Assembly: GCA_019915015.1 (NCBI GenBank)
Contig: JAHBBC010000056.1
Coordinates: 1-64,000 of the forward strand
DNA length: 64,000 bases
Origin: Auriscalpium vulgare
Taxonomy: Eukaryota > Basidiomycota > Agaricomycetes > Russulales > Auriscalpiaceae
Direction: 5' to 3'
The notes beneath the pieces are model-generated. The model had not been told where the DNA came from. It worked only from the letters and a program-made list of their open reading frames with translations, and searched no databases. Made by a program: the position numbers and the translations under genes. Below are positions 52,364 through 63,837 of the stretch, piece after piece (the stretch's first letter is position 1; every line of letters starts with the position of its first letter).

Positions 52364-52371
52364 GCACGGCG
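52364..52371. repeat. hAT target-site duplication, right
   Basis: GCACGGCG, exact copy of 48430-48437. Confidence 0.85.
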
Positions 52372-55300
52372 TGCGCGTCTGGACGCCCACTGCACGCGCA
52401 ATTGCTGTCTGCGGGCCCTGCGCTGTGTGTCTCTGTCAAGGAAAGATGCTGCCGAGCATGCTGCGCAGGCTGGCGCGCGGTGTGCGCGTCCTGGACGCCC
52501 TGCACGCGCAATTGCTGTCTGCGGGCCCTGCGCTGTCTCTGTCAAGGAAAGATGCTGCCGAGCATGCTGCGCAGGCTGGCGCGCGGTGTGGGCGTCCTGG
52601 ACGCCCACTGCACGCGCAATTGCTGTCTGCGGGCCCTGCGCTGTGTGTGTCCGTCCGGGACGGACACTGCCGAGCACAGGCAACACGCTACGGAGGCTGG
52701 CGCACGGCGTGCGCGTCCTGGACGCCCACTGCACGCGCAATTGCTGTCAGCGGGCCCTGCGCTGTGTGTCTCTGTCAAGGAAAGATGCTGCAGAGCATGC
52801 TGCGCAGGCTGGCGCGCGGTGTGGGCGTCCTGGACGCCCACTGCACGCGCAATTGCTGTCAGCGGGCCCTGCGCTGTGTGTCTCGTCAAGGAAAGATGCT
52901 GCCGAGCATGCTGCGCAGGCTGGCGCGCGGTGTGGGCGTCCTGGACGCCCACTGCACGCGCAATTGCTGTCTGCGGGCCCTGCGCTGTCTCTGTCAAGGA
53001 AAGATGCTGCAGAGCATGCTGCGCAGGCTGGCGCGCGGTGTGGGCGTCCTGGACGCCCACTGCACGCGCATTTGCTGTCTGCGGGCCCTGCGCTGTCTCT
53101 GTCAAGGAAAGATGCTGCAGAGCATGCTGCGCAGGCTGGCGCGCGGTGTGGGCGTCCTGGACGCCACTGCACGCGCAATTGCTGTCTGCGGGCCCTGCGC
53201 TGTCTCTGTCAAGGAAAGATGCTGCCGAGCATGCTGCGCAGGCTGGCGCGCGGTGTGGGCGTCCTGGACGCCCACTGCACGCGCAATTGCTGTCTGCGGG
53301 CCCTGCGCTGTGTGTGTCCGTCCGGGACGACACTGCCGAGCACAGGCAACACGCTGCGGAGGGTGGCGCACGCGTGCGCGTCCTGGACGCCCACTGCACG
53401 CGCAATTGCTGTCTGCGGGCCCTGCGCTGTCTCTGTCAAGGAAAGATGCTGCCGAGCATGCTGCGCAGGCTGGCGCGCGGTGTGGGCGTCCTGGACGCCC
53501 ACTGCACGCGCAATTGCTGTCTGCGGGCCCTGCGCTGTGTGTGTCCGTCCGGGACGGACACTGCAGAGCACAGGCAACACGCACGGAGGCTGGCGCACGG
53601 CGTGCGCGTCCTGGACGCCCACTGCACGCGCAATTGCTGTCTGCGGGCCCTGCGCTGTGTGTGTCAAGGAAAGATGCTGCCGAGCATGCTGCGCAGGCTG
53701 GCGCGCGGTGTGGGCGTCCTGGACGCCCACTGCACGCGCAATTGCTGTCTGCGGGCCCTGCGCTGTGTGTCTCTGTCAAGGAAAGATGCTGCCGAGCATG
53801 CTGCGCAGGCTGGCGCGCGGTGTGGGCGTCCTGGACGCCCACTGCACGCGCAATTGCTGTCTGCGGGCCCTGCGCTGTGTCTGTCAAGGAAAGATGCTGC
53901 AGAGCATGCTGCGCAGGCTGGCGCGCGGTGTGGGCGTCCTGGACGCCCACTGCACGCGCAATTGCTGTCTGCGGGCCCTGCGCTGTCTCTGTCAAGGAAA
54001 GATGCTGCAGAGCATGCTGCGCAGGCTGGCGCGCGGTGTGGGCGTCCTGGACGCCCACTGCACGCGCAATTGCTGTCTGCGGGCCCTGCGCTGTGTGTCT
54101 CTGTCAAGGAAAGATGCTGCCGAGCATGCTGCGCAGGCTGGCGCGCGGTGTGGGCGTCCTGGACGCCCACTGCACGCGCAATTGCTGTCTGCGGGCCCTG
54201 CGCTGTGTGTCTCTGTCAAGGAAAGATGCTGCCGAGCATGCTGCGCAGGCTGGCGCGCGGTGTGGGCGTCCTGGACGCCCACGCGCAATTGCTGTCTGCG
54301 GGCCCTGCGCTGTGTGTCTCTGTCAAGGAAAGATGCTGCCGAGCATGCTGCGCAGGCTGGCGCGCGGTGTGGGCGTCCTGGACGCCCACTGCACGCGCAA
54401 TTGCTGTCTGCGGGCCCTGCGCTGTCTCTGTCAAGGAAAGATGCTGCAGAGCATGCTGCGCAGGCTGGCGCGCGGTGTGGGCGTCCTGGACGCCCACTGC
54501 ACGCGCAATTGCTGTCTGCGGGCCCTGCGCTGTGTGTCTCTGTCAAGGAAAGATGCTGCAGAGCATGCTGCGCAGGCTGGCGCGCGGTGTGGGCGTCCTG
54601 GACGCCCACTGCACGCGCAATTGCTGTCTGCGGGCCCTGCGCTGTGTGTCTCTGTCAAGGAAAGATGCTGCAGAGCATGCTGCGCAGGCTGGCGCGCGGT
54701 GTGGGCGTCCTGGACGCCCACTGCACGCGCAATTGCTGTCTGCGGGCCCTGCGCTGTGTGTGTCCGTCCGGGACGGACACTGCCGAGCACAGGCAACACG
54801 CTACGGAGGCTGGCGCACGGCGTGCGCGTCCTGGACGCCCACTGCACGCGCAATTGCTGTCTGCGGGCCCTGCGCTGTGTGTCTCTGTCAAGGAAAGATG
54901 CTGCAGAGCATGCTGCGCAGGCTGGCGCGCGGTGTGGGCGTCCTGGACGCCCACTGCACGCGCAATTGCTGTCAGCGGGCCCTGCGCTGTGTGTCTCTGT
55001 CAAGGAAAGATGCTGCAGAGCATGCTGCGCAGGCTGGCGCGCGGTGTGGGCGTCCTGGACGCCCACTGCACGCGCAATTGCTGTCAGCGGGCCCTGCGCT
55101 GTGTCTGTCAAGGAAAGATGCTGCCGAGCATGCTGCGCAGGCTGGCGCGCGGTGTGGGCGTCCTGGACGCCCACTGCACGCGCAATTGCTGTCTGCGGGC
55201 CCTGCGCTGTCTCTGTCAAGGAAAGATGCTGCAGAGCATGCTGCGCAGGCTGGCGCGCGGTGTGGGCGTCCTGGACGCCCACTGCACGCGCAATTGCTGT

Positions 55301-57050
55301 CTGCGGGCCCTGCGCTGTCTCTGTCAAGGAAAGATGCTGCAGAGCATGCTGCGCAGGCTGGCGCGCGGTGTGGGCGTCCTGGACGCCCACTGCACGCGCA
55401 ATTGCTGTCTGCGGGCCCTGCGCTGTGTGTCTCTGTCAAGGAAGATGCTGCCGAGCATGCTGCGCAGGCTGGCGCGCGGTGTGGGCGTCCTGGACGCCCA
55501 CTGCACGCGCAATTGCTGTCTGCGGGCCCTGCGCTGTGTGTCTCTGTCAAGGAAAGATGCTGCAGAGCATGCTGCGCAGGCTGGCGCGCGGTGTGGGCGT
55601 CCTGGACGCCCACTGCACGCGCAATTGCTGTCTGCGGGCCCTGCGCTGTGTGTCTCTGTCAAGGAAAGATGCTGCCGAGCATGCTGCGCAGGCTGGCGCG
55701 CGGTGTGGGCGTCCTGGACGCCCACTGCACGCGCAATTGCTGTCTGCGGGCCCTGCGCTGTGTGTGTCCGTCCGGGACGGATGCTGCCGAGCACAGCAAC
55801 ACGCTGGGAGGTGGCGCACGTGCGCGCGTCCTGGACGCCCACTGCACGCGCAATTGCTGTCAGCGGGCCCTGCGCTGTGTGTCTTCTGTCAAGGAAAGAT
55901 GCTGCAGAGCATGCTGCGCAGGCTGGCGCGCGGTGTGGGCGTCCTGGACGCCCACTGCACGCGCAATTGCTGTCTGCGGGCCCTGCGCTGTGCGTGTCCG
56001 TCCGGAAAGATGAGGCTGCTGACACTGCAGAGCACAGGCAACACGCTACGGAGCTGGTTGCTGCCGCTGCGCGAGCGAGCCGAGCTGGCGAGCCTCTTCG
56101 CTGTCCTGGACGCCCACTGCACGCGCAATTGTGTGTGCTGGGCCTGCGGCCCTGCGCTGTGTGTGTCAAGGAAGATGCTGCCGAGCATGCTGCGCAGCTG
56201 GCGCGCGGTGTGGGCGTCCTGGACGCCCACTGCACGCGCAATTGCTGTCTGCGGGCCCTGCGCTGTGTGTGTGCTCTGTCAAGGAAAGATGCTGCAGGGC
56301 ATGCTGCGCAGGCTGGCGCGCGGTGTGGGCGTCCTGGACGCGCTGCGCACCTGCACGCGCATTGTGGGCGCTGCTCGCGTGCGCGGCCCTGCGCTGTGTG
56401 TCCTGTCAAGGAAAGATGCTGCCGAGCATGCTGCGCAGGCTGGCGCGCGGTGTGGGCGTCCAGGACGCGCCACTGCACGCGCAATTGCTGTCTGCGGGCC
56501 CTGCGCTGTGTGTCTCTGTCAAGGAAAGATGCTGCAGAGCATGCTGCGCAGGCTGGCGCGCGGTGTGGGCGTCCTGGACGCCCACTGCACGCGCAATTGC
56601 TGTCTGCGGGCCCTGCGCTGTCTCTGTCAAGGAAAGATGCTGCAGAGCATGCTGCGCAGGCTGGCGCGCGGTGTGGGCGTCGTCCTGGACGCCCACTGCA
56701 CGCGCAATTGCTGTCTGCGGGCCCTGCGCTGTCTCTGTCAAGGAAAGATGCTGCAGAGCATGCTGCGCAGGCTGGCGCGCGGTGTGGGCGTCCAGGACGC
56801 CCACTGCACGCGCAATTGCTGTCTGCGGGCCCTGCGCTGTGTGTCTCTGTCAAGGAAGGATGCTGCAGAGCATGCTGCGCAGGCTGGCGCGCGGTGTGGG
56901 CGTCCAGGACGCCCACTGCTGTCTGTGGGCCCTGCGCTGTGTGTGCTTGTCCAGGACAGATGCTGCAGAGCATGCTGCGCAGGCTGGCGTGCGGTGTGGG
57001 CGTCCTGGACGCCCACTGCACGCGCAATTGCTGTCTGCGAGCTGTGTGCT
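52372..57050. repeat. 112-bp minisatellite, right part
   Basis: Continuation of the array at 46384-48429, about 40 units, mostly type A with interspersed type B (for example palindrome 52649-52665). A 112-bp period is exact in places (54481, 54593). Units near 56000-56400 and 56920-57000 are more diverged, as often at array edges. Three overlapping plus-strand frames stay open for up to about 4.7 kb. Confidence 0.93.
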
Positions 57051-57075
57051 GCGTGGTGAGTGGAGAGGTTTCACC

Positions 57076-57118
57076 AACCCTACTGAACCCTACCATGCCC
57101 ATAACCCTAAACCCTAGG
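57076..57118 (+). repeat. degenerate interstitial telomere-like tract
   Basis: CAACCCTACTGAACCCTACC, then about ten other bases and ATAACCCTAAACCCTAGG. The C-rich orientation is that of a left telomere. It lies between the minisatellite end and the second Plavaka/TET block. Confidence 0.5.
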
Positions 57119-57340
57119 CCTTCCTCGCCATGATCGGAACACCCCGCCGACTCCCCACGCTGCTCGCACCACGCGCCTGAACACACACCCAGTCGCCACA
57201 CGCCTTGCAGCACAGCATTTCCACGCCCGTCACAACCATCAGATTTCCATCAGACTCGCACAGCTGGTCGCACTACAGCCAGCTCGGCGCTCCGCAGCTC
57301 CGGAGCTCTCACGCCATCCGAGTACTGCCTCAGTAGCCCA
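57119..57340. other. short region, no gene
   Basis: It holds a loose set of short frames. It may be upstream Plavaka coding sequence too decayed to read. Confidence 0.3.
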
Positions 57341-57379
57341 TTGTCCGCTCGCCCATTGTCCGCGCACTCGCACAATTTT

Positions 57380-58111
57380 CATGAGGACAAAGACGCGTTC
57401 TACCTGGCCGGCGCGGTGCAGAGCTTCGAGCTCCCGAAGCTGCACTCTATGCTGCACTACTCTGAGGCCATCAAGCTGTTCAGCACTACGGATAATTACA
57501 ACCCAGAGTACGCCGAGCGCCTCACATTGACCTGGGGAAGGATGCCTATATCGCCACCAATCACAACGACAATATCCTCAAATGATGAAATGGCTGCTCC
57601 GCCGGAGAAATCATGCGCCACAATGTATTCATCAAGTGGCTGCTGAGCGGGATGCGAGCTATCGGCGACCTCAAGCGCGTTCAAATTCCGCAGCAATTGT
57701 GGATCAAACTCACCAAAAACCCAAGTGTGAAGGGTGTCTCATTTGCCAATGTTGCCACGCGATATGGCGCCGAAATGTTCAAAAATGATTTGGCCTGGTA
57801 TATTGTCCAGTGGAACAACCCGACTTGGACGCCGGCCCGCGTCAAATGTATTGCGGCTGATTACACTGTCTTTTGGCTCAGTGGCAGCATTCCACAAGGT
57901 GAAGTTCTGGCATCCTGATGCCCAGGGCCGCGACGACGTGCCCCAGACTTTGGATTGCATCTATGCTCGCCCAGAGTATCGTGACACGCGCGGTCGCTCC
58001 AGGAGGGACGATTTGACACGGCGCTGATTGATGATCGTGCGGTTGATGAGGACGAGTCACCGATTCATGGTACTGCATTCACCATTCAAATGAGTTTCTC
58101 CGGTTGCTAAT
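57380..58111 (+). pseudogene. Plavaka-type transposase fragment, right copy
   Basis: It corresponds to 5251-5929 but extends further 5': FHEDKDAFYLAGAVQSFELP precedes KLHSMLHYSEAIKLF, so the coding frame is unbroken across the point where the left copy is capped by telomeric DNA. Several single-base deletions (for example near 57524 and 57600) shift the frame. The catalytic domain is absent. Confidence 0.75.
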
Positions 58112-59812
58112 GGCCATCATGATGTTCAGGGTTCCGGGCAGTACAGGTCAGAATAGTTTCTCGATGTCGCAGACTGCCGTGGATATACAGAGTCCTGGAG
58201 TGGTCCGCTCAAAAAAGGCAATTATTGATGCCATCAGTGGCGGGACCCCAGGCACTACAGATGTGTCATGTACCTTCCCAATGCAGAAGTACAGAGTTCC
58301 AGCCAAGTTAATCCCCTTATCGGGTGGTATGGCAGAGTCGCACATGCTCAGTAACTTGGTATGGCAGAGTCGCACATGCTCAGTAACTTGGTATTGCTGT
58401 TCCAAGCTTTGAATTTGATCCGAGCTTGAGGAGGGAGATGCACGTCCGATATCACGTGACCACCTCGGAATTAGACTCTGGTGTTTCAGTGTGGCAATAC
58501 ATTTTCCGTCTTATTCTGAAGGGTTAGGAATACATTGCACCTCCAGATTTCGGAAGCCTGAGCATACTATGCCTTCCACTCAGTGCTCCCTCCTTGTTTT
58601 ATTCTACACACCAATTGCCTCCTAACTCCGCGCTAACTCCGACGTTGCCTCTGCTGCCCGCGCAGCATGATCCTGTGCACTGCAATAATTGTTTGCCAAC
58701 ACCGGGCTACTACTTGCATATCTCCCCGCACACTTGTGCTATCTCATTGCTTTCTGTCATATAAATTCTTCATAAGTCGAATAGGAGTTAGTAAGCGGCG
58801 AGTGCTTTGGCAACCTCGGAGTTGTGCCAGTCCGCACAAGTATACCATTCTCCCGGCATTTTCAGGTGCATTATATAAAATGGTTTCGATGTATGGTACA
58901 ATGAGCAGATAGAGAAAATCAAACATACCAGGACGCGGAGAACAGGTCCGACTCTTAACTCCGAGTCTGAATCCCAAGAGGGAGGTATTACTTACCATGC
59001 TCTCGTTATGCACATTTTCTGCACTGCTCTTGTGATCTACAGCCTCTTTGTTCCAAGTTTTGTTCTACACAACCAGAATTGCCACAAGCTCTGGTCCGAC
59101 ACTTTGATCCGACTCTGGTCCGACACTTTGATCCGACTCTGGTCCGACACTTTGATCCGACTCTGGTCCGACTTTGGTCCGACACTCTGGTCCGACCCTT
59201 CCGGTCCAACTCCGACTCCAACTCTGCCTCTGCGCCCGCAACATAATCATGTTTTGTTCTACACAACCAGAATTGCCACAAGCTCTGGTCAGACACTTTG
59301 ATCCGACTCTGTCCGACTCTGGTCCGACCCTTCCGGTCCAACACCGACTCCAACTCTGCCTCTGCCGCCCGCAACATAAGTCTGCAAACTCCGTCCATTG
59401 TCAGCCCGGATACGTGTCCGCTTCACCTCGCACATGCTCCATACCATTGTTCTTCTGTCATTTCAATTCTTCAAATGTCGGAATAGGAGTTATGCACTTT
59501 GCAATGTTGGATGGTCCGCACAAGTCCACTCTTGAGCTCCCGATATTGTCGGTTGCATGATACAGGCCGCAATTGTAATTCCGAGTTATGCAGATGGAGA
59601 ATGAACACCCAAGTGCACTCTACGGAATGAAACATTAAGTCCGACTTTTGGCAATTTGGCCCCACAGGTTGGTCTGCTTCTTTCACCCTCCTTCAACACA
59701 TTCATCATGTGTATCATTTGTATCCTTTACTATTTACTGCCCCGTCAGCTTTGGCTACAAGTGCTCATCACTGGATATTGATCTATCATTATATATTATC
59801 TGACTAATACAG
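58112..59812. other. right copy of the 1.7-kb insert, no gene
   Basis: Equivalent of 5930-7610 with scattered indels, including the tandem duplication of GGTATGGCAGAGTCGCACAT and its neighbours near 58326-58395. Confidence 0.6.
59093..59360. repeat. short tandem repeat, right copy
   Basis: Copy of the 24-bp repeat at 6889-7160, with small deletions. Confidence 0.8.
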
Positions 59813-60200
59813 GTAGGAGTTCAGGGGGACAGGGTGAGCCGAGCCTGCCGGGACCTCTCGATCGAAGCTGACCACTCCAGGCCTCCGTATGGAGACGGGT
59901 TCAAGGGCGTTGATCCTACCAGGAAGCCTCCGAAACACCTCGCCTATGTGGAATGGTTCACCAAGTTCCGCCCTACTGCCGACAACACCACAACATGTAC
60001 AGAGTATCGCGTGCAGTGGAGGCGGATCAGCGTATGATCAGCATAGTGCCGGTGAGCGGCTGCAGAGGAGCATCCATATGCTGCCCGTTTTTGGAGCGGA
60101 GGTCCCTCGGGAGTGGAAGAGTTCCACAGTGCTCGATAGAGCAGCACAATTTTACTTAAATTGCTTTACGGATCGCACGATGTACATTACGCTTTACTGA
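59813..60200 (+). pseudogene. Plavaka transposase C-terminal end, right copy
   Basis: Same as 7611-7996 but with single-base losses in GGGG (near 59897), AACAACC (near 59985) and GGTGGAG (near 60052), which break the frame that is open in the left copy. It still overlaps the TET gene end by 14 bp. Confidence 0.75.
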
Positions 60201-62030
60201 AGGAACGCATGTCTTTCTCGAGCTCAGACACCTTTGAGAAGAGCCCCAGCTTCTCCCTCCAACGGCCCGCAGCCTCAGTCTTGAACTTCTGCGCGAGCGA
60301 GGGGTCTTCATTCTGCATCGTGGCCTCGGTTCGCAGGCCGTAGGTCCACCAACGGACCAGCGAGCCCGCGAAATGCTGAGTGAATGATTGGCGTGTTTCC
60401 CCCGGTTGAATGGCCGTGTTTGAGTGGGTAAGGATGGCCGAAGGAATTAAAATGGTAGAACCTGGCGGGAACTCAATGAGGAGCTTGAGATCCCAGAGTA
60501 TGAGATGGCCCCCTAGCTTGTAGTTGAAGTTCCCAAGGGCCGTAATCGCGCACCAGCCGTACGGCACGTTGCGAGAATCACGGTGCGGAATGGTGGCCGC
60601 CCTCGGGCCAAAGTTAAACGTTGCGGCGGGGAAGATGCTGTTCTGGAATGGCTTCTCCAACGTGGGGTTGTCCTTCTGGATGTCGACGAGAACCTTGTCG
60701 AGATGCTGGTACATGAGGGGAGCGCCAGTGAAGACACCAGCTGCACAAGTCGTCAGATGATTGCTAGCCATGGCTATAACGGCGCACGCACCGTTTGCCT
60801 GGCCTGCATACCGCACGAACGAGGGGTGGCGCACGAGGCGATCCAGCGCCCGCTTGTGGTTGACCTTGTTGATCGGGATGTTGAACGGCGTCTGTCGCGA
60901 CAGCAAATTAGCTCGGAGAAACGAGCGACTTGTCAGTGACGCACCTTGGGCCCGCCGCCGAAGGAGAAGCCTGTGCTCAGCGTAGGATATTGGCCTCTGC
61001 CATTCCCGTGCTGGGCCGCAGTCAGCTTGCATTCTTTCCGGACCTCGTCCATGGCCGCGCTCGCGTCCGGGGCAAGGTCCTTGTACCCGGGATCTCTCTT
61101 CGGCGCGCAAATCAGGCGCGCAATGACGCGCTGATCGCGGTCGACAATGACGTGGCTGTCACTAGCCATACCCATCAGCTGGTGAGCCGGTATGAGAACG
61201 TGTCTGCTTACTCGCCATCCCAGGCTTTGAGACCGAAGGTGGGATCTTGAAGGAGTATTCTGGCATCGACAACGGTGCCCTTGTAGGGAACGGCGGCTGG
61301 CGCAATGCCCTGCGCTTTGGCGACGAATGCCCCTTTGGCAGCAGGGAGTAGTTCGGAGTCCTGGGTGGTGGCCGTGGCGGACGGCCGTCCGTACTTTTTG
61401 ATGATGCGTGCGGTCGGCCTGGGGAGGGCGGACGGGCTGAACGCTCGTTCAGCCTTGCGCTTCTCGCAGCGGACCTTGCGCCTGTAGAAATGGGCCGGTT
61501 TTTCGTCGTGTCGCGGACCGTCGGCGGCGCGGAACGCGCTGGTGATGGCGGGTGGCGCCTTGGCGTGGCGACGGTCGCGGGGCATGGCCTGTGGGCCGAC
61601 GACGTCGGTGAGCAGGTTTGGATTGGGCGAAGGCAGGGCGGCGAGGGCGGCAGAAGGGCGCGTAGTGGCTGGCATCGTTCGTGGACTGTCGACGGCGCCG
61701 AGCATGCTGGCGGGGTCCGAGGGCGCCGCAGGGCAGGGAGGCGCGGCGGTGGAGCTATCACGCGGGGTCGGCGTCGCAGGTGGCGGGTTGGGTGTGGGGT
61801 AGCCTTCATCAACTATGGCTTGAAATAGGTCTTCAACGTTGAACGCGTCCGCCGCTCCAGAGTCGGCCGCTGCGTCGGCGTCGAGAGGGAACGTGTTGCG
61901 GATGGCCGCGGCGAGGTCGAACGAGAGCGGTGCCTGGTATATACTGTATGGGGAGTATTCTTTTTTGGAGCGAAGCTGGTCGCCGGTTAGTAAGGGCAAA
62001 AGATGAGCAGCAGCAGGCTAGACGAACCAT
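60187..62030 (-). CDS. TET/JBP-family 2-oxoglutarate/Fe(II) dioxygenase, right copy
   Basis: Near-identical to the gene at 7983-9826. Proposed exons: 62030-62028, 61975-61212, 61161-60945, 60891-60792, 60740-60187 (545 residues). The iron ligands H414, D416 and H467 and probable 2OG-binding R478 are kept. The one coding change noticed is N to K in the INNVNHK block (near 60865). Since the coding region shows almost no indels while the adjoining Plavaka remnant shows many, the pair is either a very recent duplicate or homogenised by gene conversion. Predicted function as for the left copy. Confidence 0.87.
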
Positions 62031-62131
62031 TGTTGAGTAAGTCGCAGCTCGCGCCTCGGTTGCGCCTCGCTTTGCGTCGGATTGAGAGGCCTGAAGAAGA
62101 AGTAGGTTAGCAAGATGTTGAGAGCACGGAA

Positions 62132-62316
62132 CAGGAGCCAAGAGACGCCAGGAGTGGCATCATGCAAGGCAAAGAGAGCACTTTCCTTGCTGCCCTTCGC
62201 TGCTTTATGCTGCGTCTCGAAGCCTGTTGAAGAAAAGAGTAGGTCAGCAAACGCGTCGCAAGTGCGGGACGGGTGCCAAGAGACGCCAGGAGTGGCGTCA
62301 TGCAAGGCCAAGAGGG
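62132..62316. repeat. degenerate tandem duplication, right copy
   Basis: Copy of 9928-10112. Confidence 0.75.
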
Positions 62317-62508
62317 GACTTTCCTTTCCACAGGGCCTTGCCAGTGCGCGTAGTGAGGAGGCTGTGGGAGAGGTGAAGGAGGGGAGCCGGGTGTTCGTTG
62401 ATCGCGACGCGTGAAGCGTGACACATGATGTGTGACTGCGGATGGAGACGCGACACGGAGGCTTTCTCCCTCGCGCCTCTCCATCTTCCCACCCAGGCGC
62501 CTCCCGCC

Positions 62509-63396
62509 ATGGCCCATCATATTCTTCAAGCCAACGTCAATATTTTCCTGGGCGAGCCTGGCGAATATGTGCCTAAGCCGCGCGCCTGCCTGCACAGATG
62601 CTGACTTGTGTCTTTCCTGTAGGTCATCGACCTCCCGCAGCTACGCGATGCGTGGTGGGTAGCTCACATTGTACCTGCCGCCTCGACGAACGCCGGCTCC
62701 ACCTTCGTCGCAACAGGCGGCACTTTCCAGTCCACGGACAGCCCCGCTCCGCCATTCGGGCCTCCCTTTAACGGCGCAGCGAACTTCGCCACCACGGCCT
62801 TCTCCCCCGCCTTCCCCGCTGCTGCGTTTGACCCCACCTCCGCCTTCCCCGCTGCTGCGTTTGACCCCACCTCCTCCTCCAACTCCGTCGCGAGCAACCC
62901 CGAGGGCGTCACGCCCGGCGTCGCGCCCCTCGTGCATCCTACTCCAACCGTCGCCGCCCCCATACCCACGCCGCTCTTCTCCGAGTCCGCCGGCGCCTTT
63001 CTCACAGGCGCTCTTCCCGAAGCGGCTGCGAGCGCAGCACCGTTCATCACCACCACCGCGCTCTTCGTCGCCAACTCGCCAGTGACCTACGGTGCCCCAC
63101 CATCCAGTGGCCCAAGGACGCCTCCACCGTCCCCAGCACAGACCCCTGCGCCATCCCCCGCACTCGCCTTGGTCACAACCGCTGCAGCGGGCACATTGGT
63201 TGTGGACGACGACAGCGTGCCGTTCCGGCCGCTCACCCCCGCGCCAGCGCACAGGCGCGCGCGGGCACGTCGCGGGGGCTCACCGCCTCCCCCGGTGCCT
63301 CCAGTCGGCGCCGTCCCGCGGCCGCCTCCAATGAGCCCGTTCGGCGGCGCTAACGCGTTCGTTGTGGAGGACGCTGTGGATGACCTGGCCATTTGA
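62509..63396 (+). CDS. unknown Pro/Ala/Thr-rich protein, right copy
   Basis: Exons 62509-62568 and 62623-63396, 277 residues, same intron as the gene at 10305-11192. Two residue changes noticed (G to E in SNPGGVTPG, V to A in PAPVHRR). The frame is intact in both copies, which supports a real protein. Function unknown. Confidence 0.65.
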
Positions 63397-63837
63397 AGAA
63401 AATTTGGTATGTGGCTTGCTGGTTGGGTCGCTCATACCGTCGTCTAACTGCCTGCTTTCACCGCTTAGCGTTTGGACACAGTCTCATTGAGTTGTTACTT
63501 GCGTCCCACCACGACTTGTTTGCGTTGCTCATACCCTTGTCTCACTGCTTGCCTTCACTGCTTTGCTTTCGGAGAATTTCTTGTTTGCTTGTTACTTGCG
63601 TCTCACCATGAATATGTTGCTGACATAGCTTGATTGTACTTACACAAATAAGACACGATTGGAGCTCCTTTCTCGTCGCGCATGCCTCAAGAAAGTCTTT
63701 CATACTGTAGCTAAAGACAACCGCAATGATCCGGCCCTATTCATTTCCCTCAGCACGACGCGGGCTGCCGAGCACAACGCGGGCTGCCGAGCACAACGCG
63801 GGCTGCCGACAAACAACAGCGGTGCACCTTCCTCTTT
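63397..63837. other. intergenic, right copy of 11193-11633
   Basis: Contains the same two short tandem repeats; no gene. Confidence 0.6.

Noticed and set aside
52371..57133. Very long open frames (1,203-1,568 codons) in the minisatellite as protein genes
   Set aside because: They exist in all three plus frames at once and result from a stop-free repeat unit; no start context, splice pattern or codon preference supports coding.
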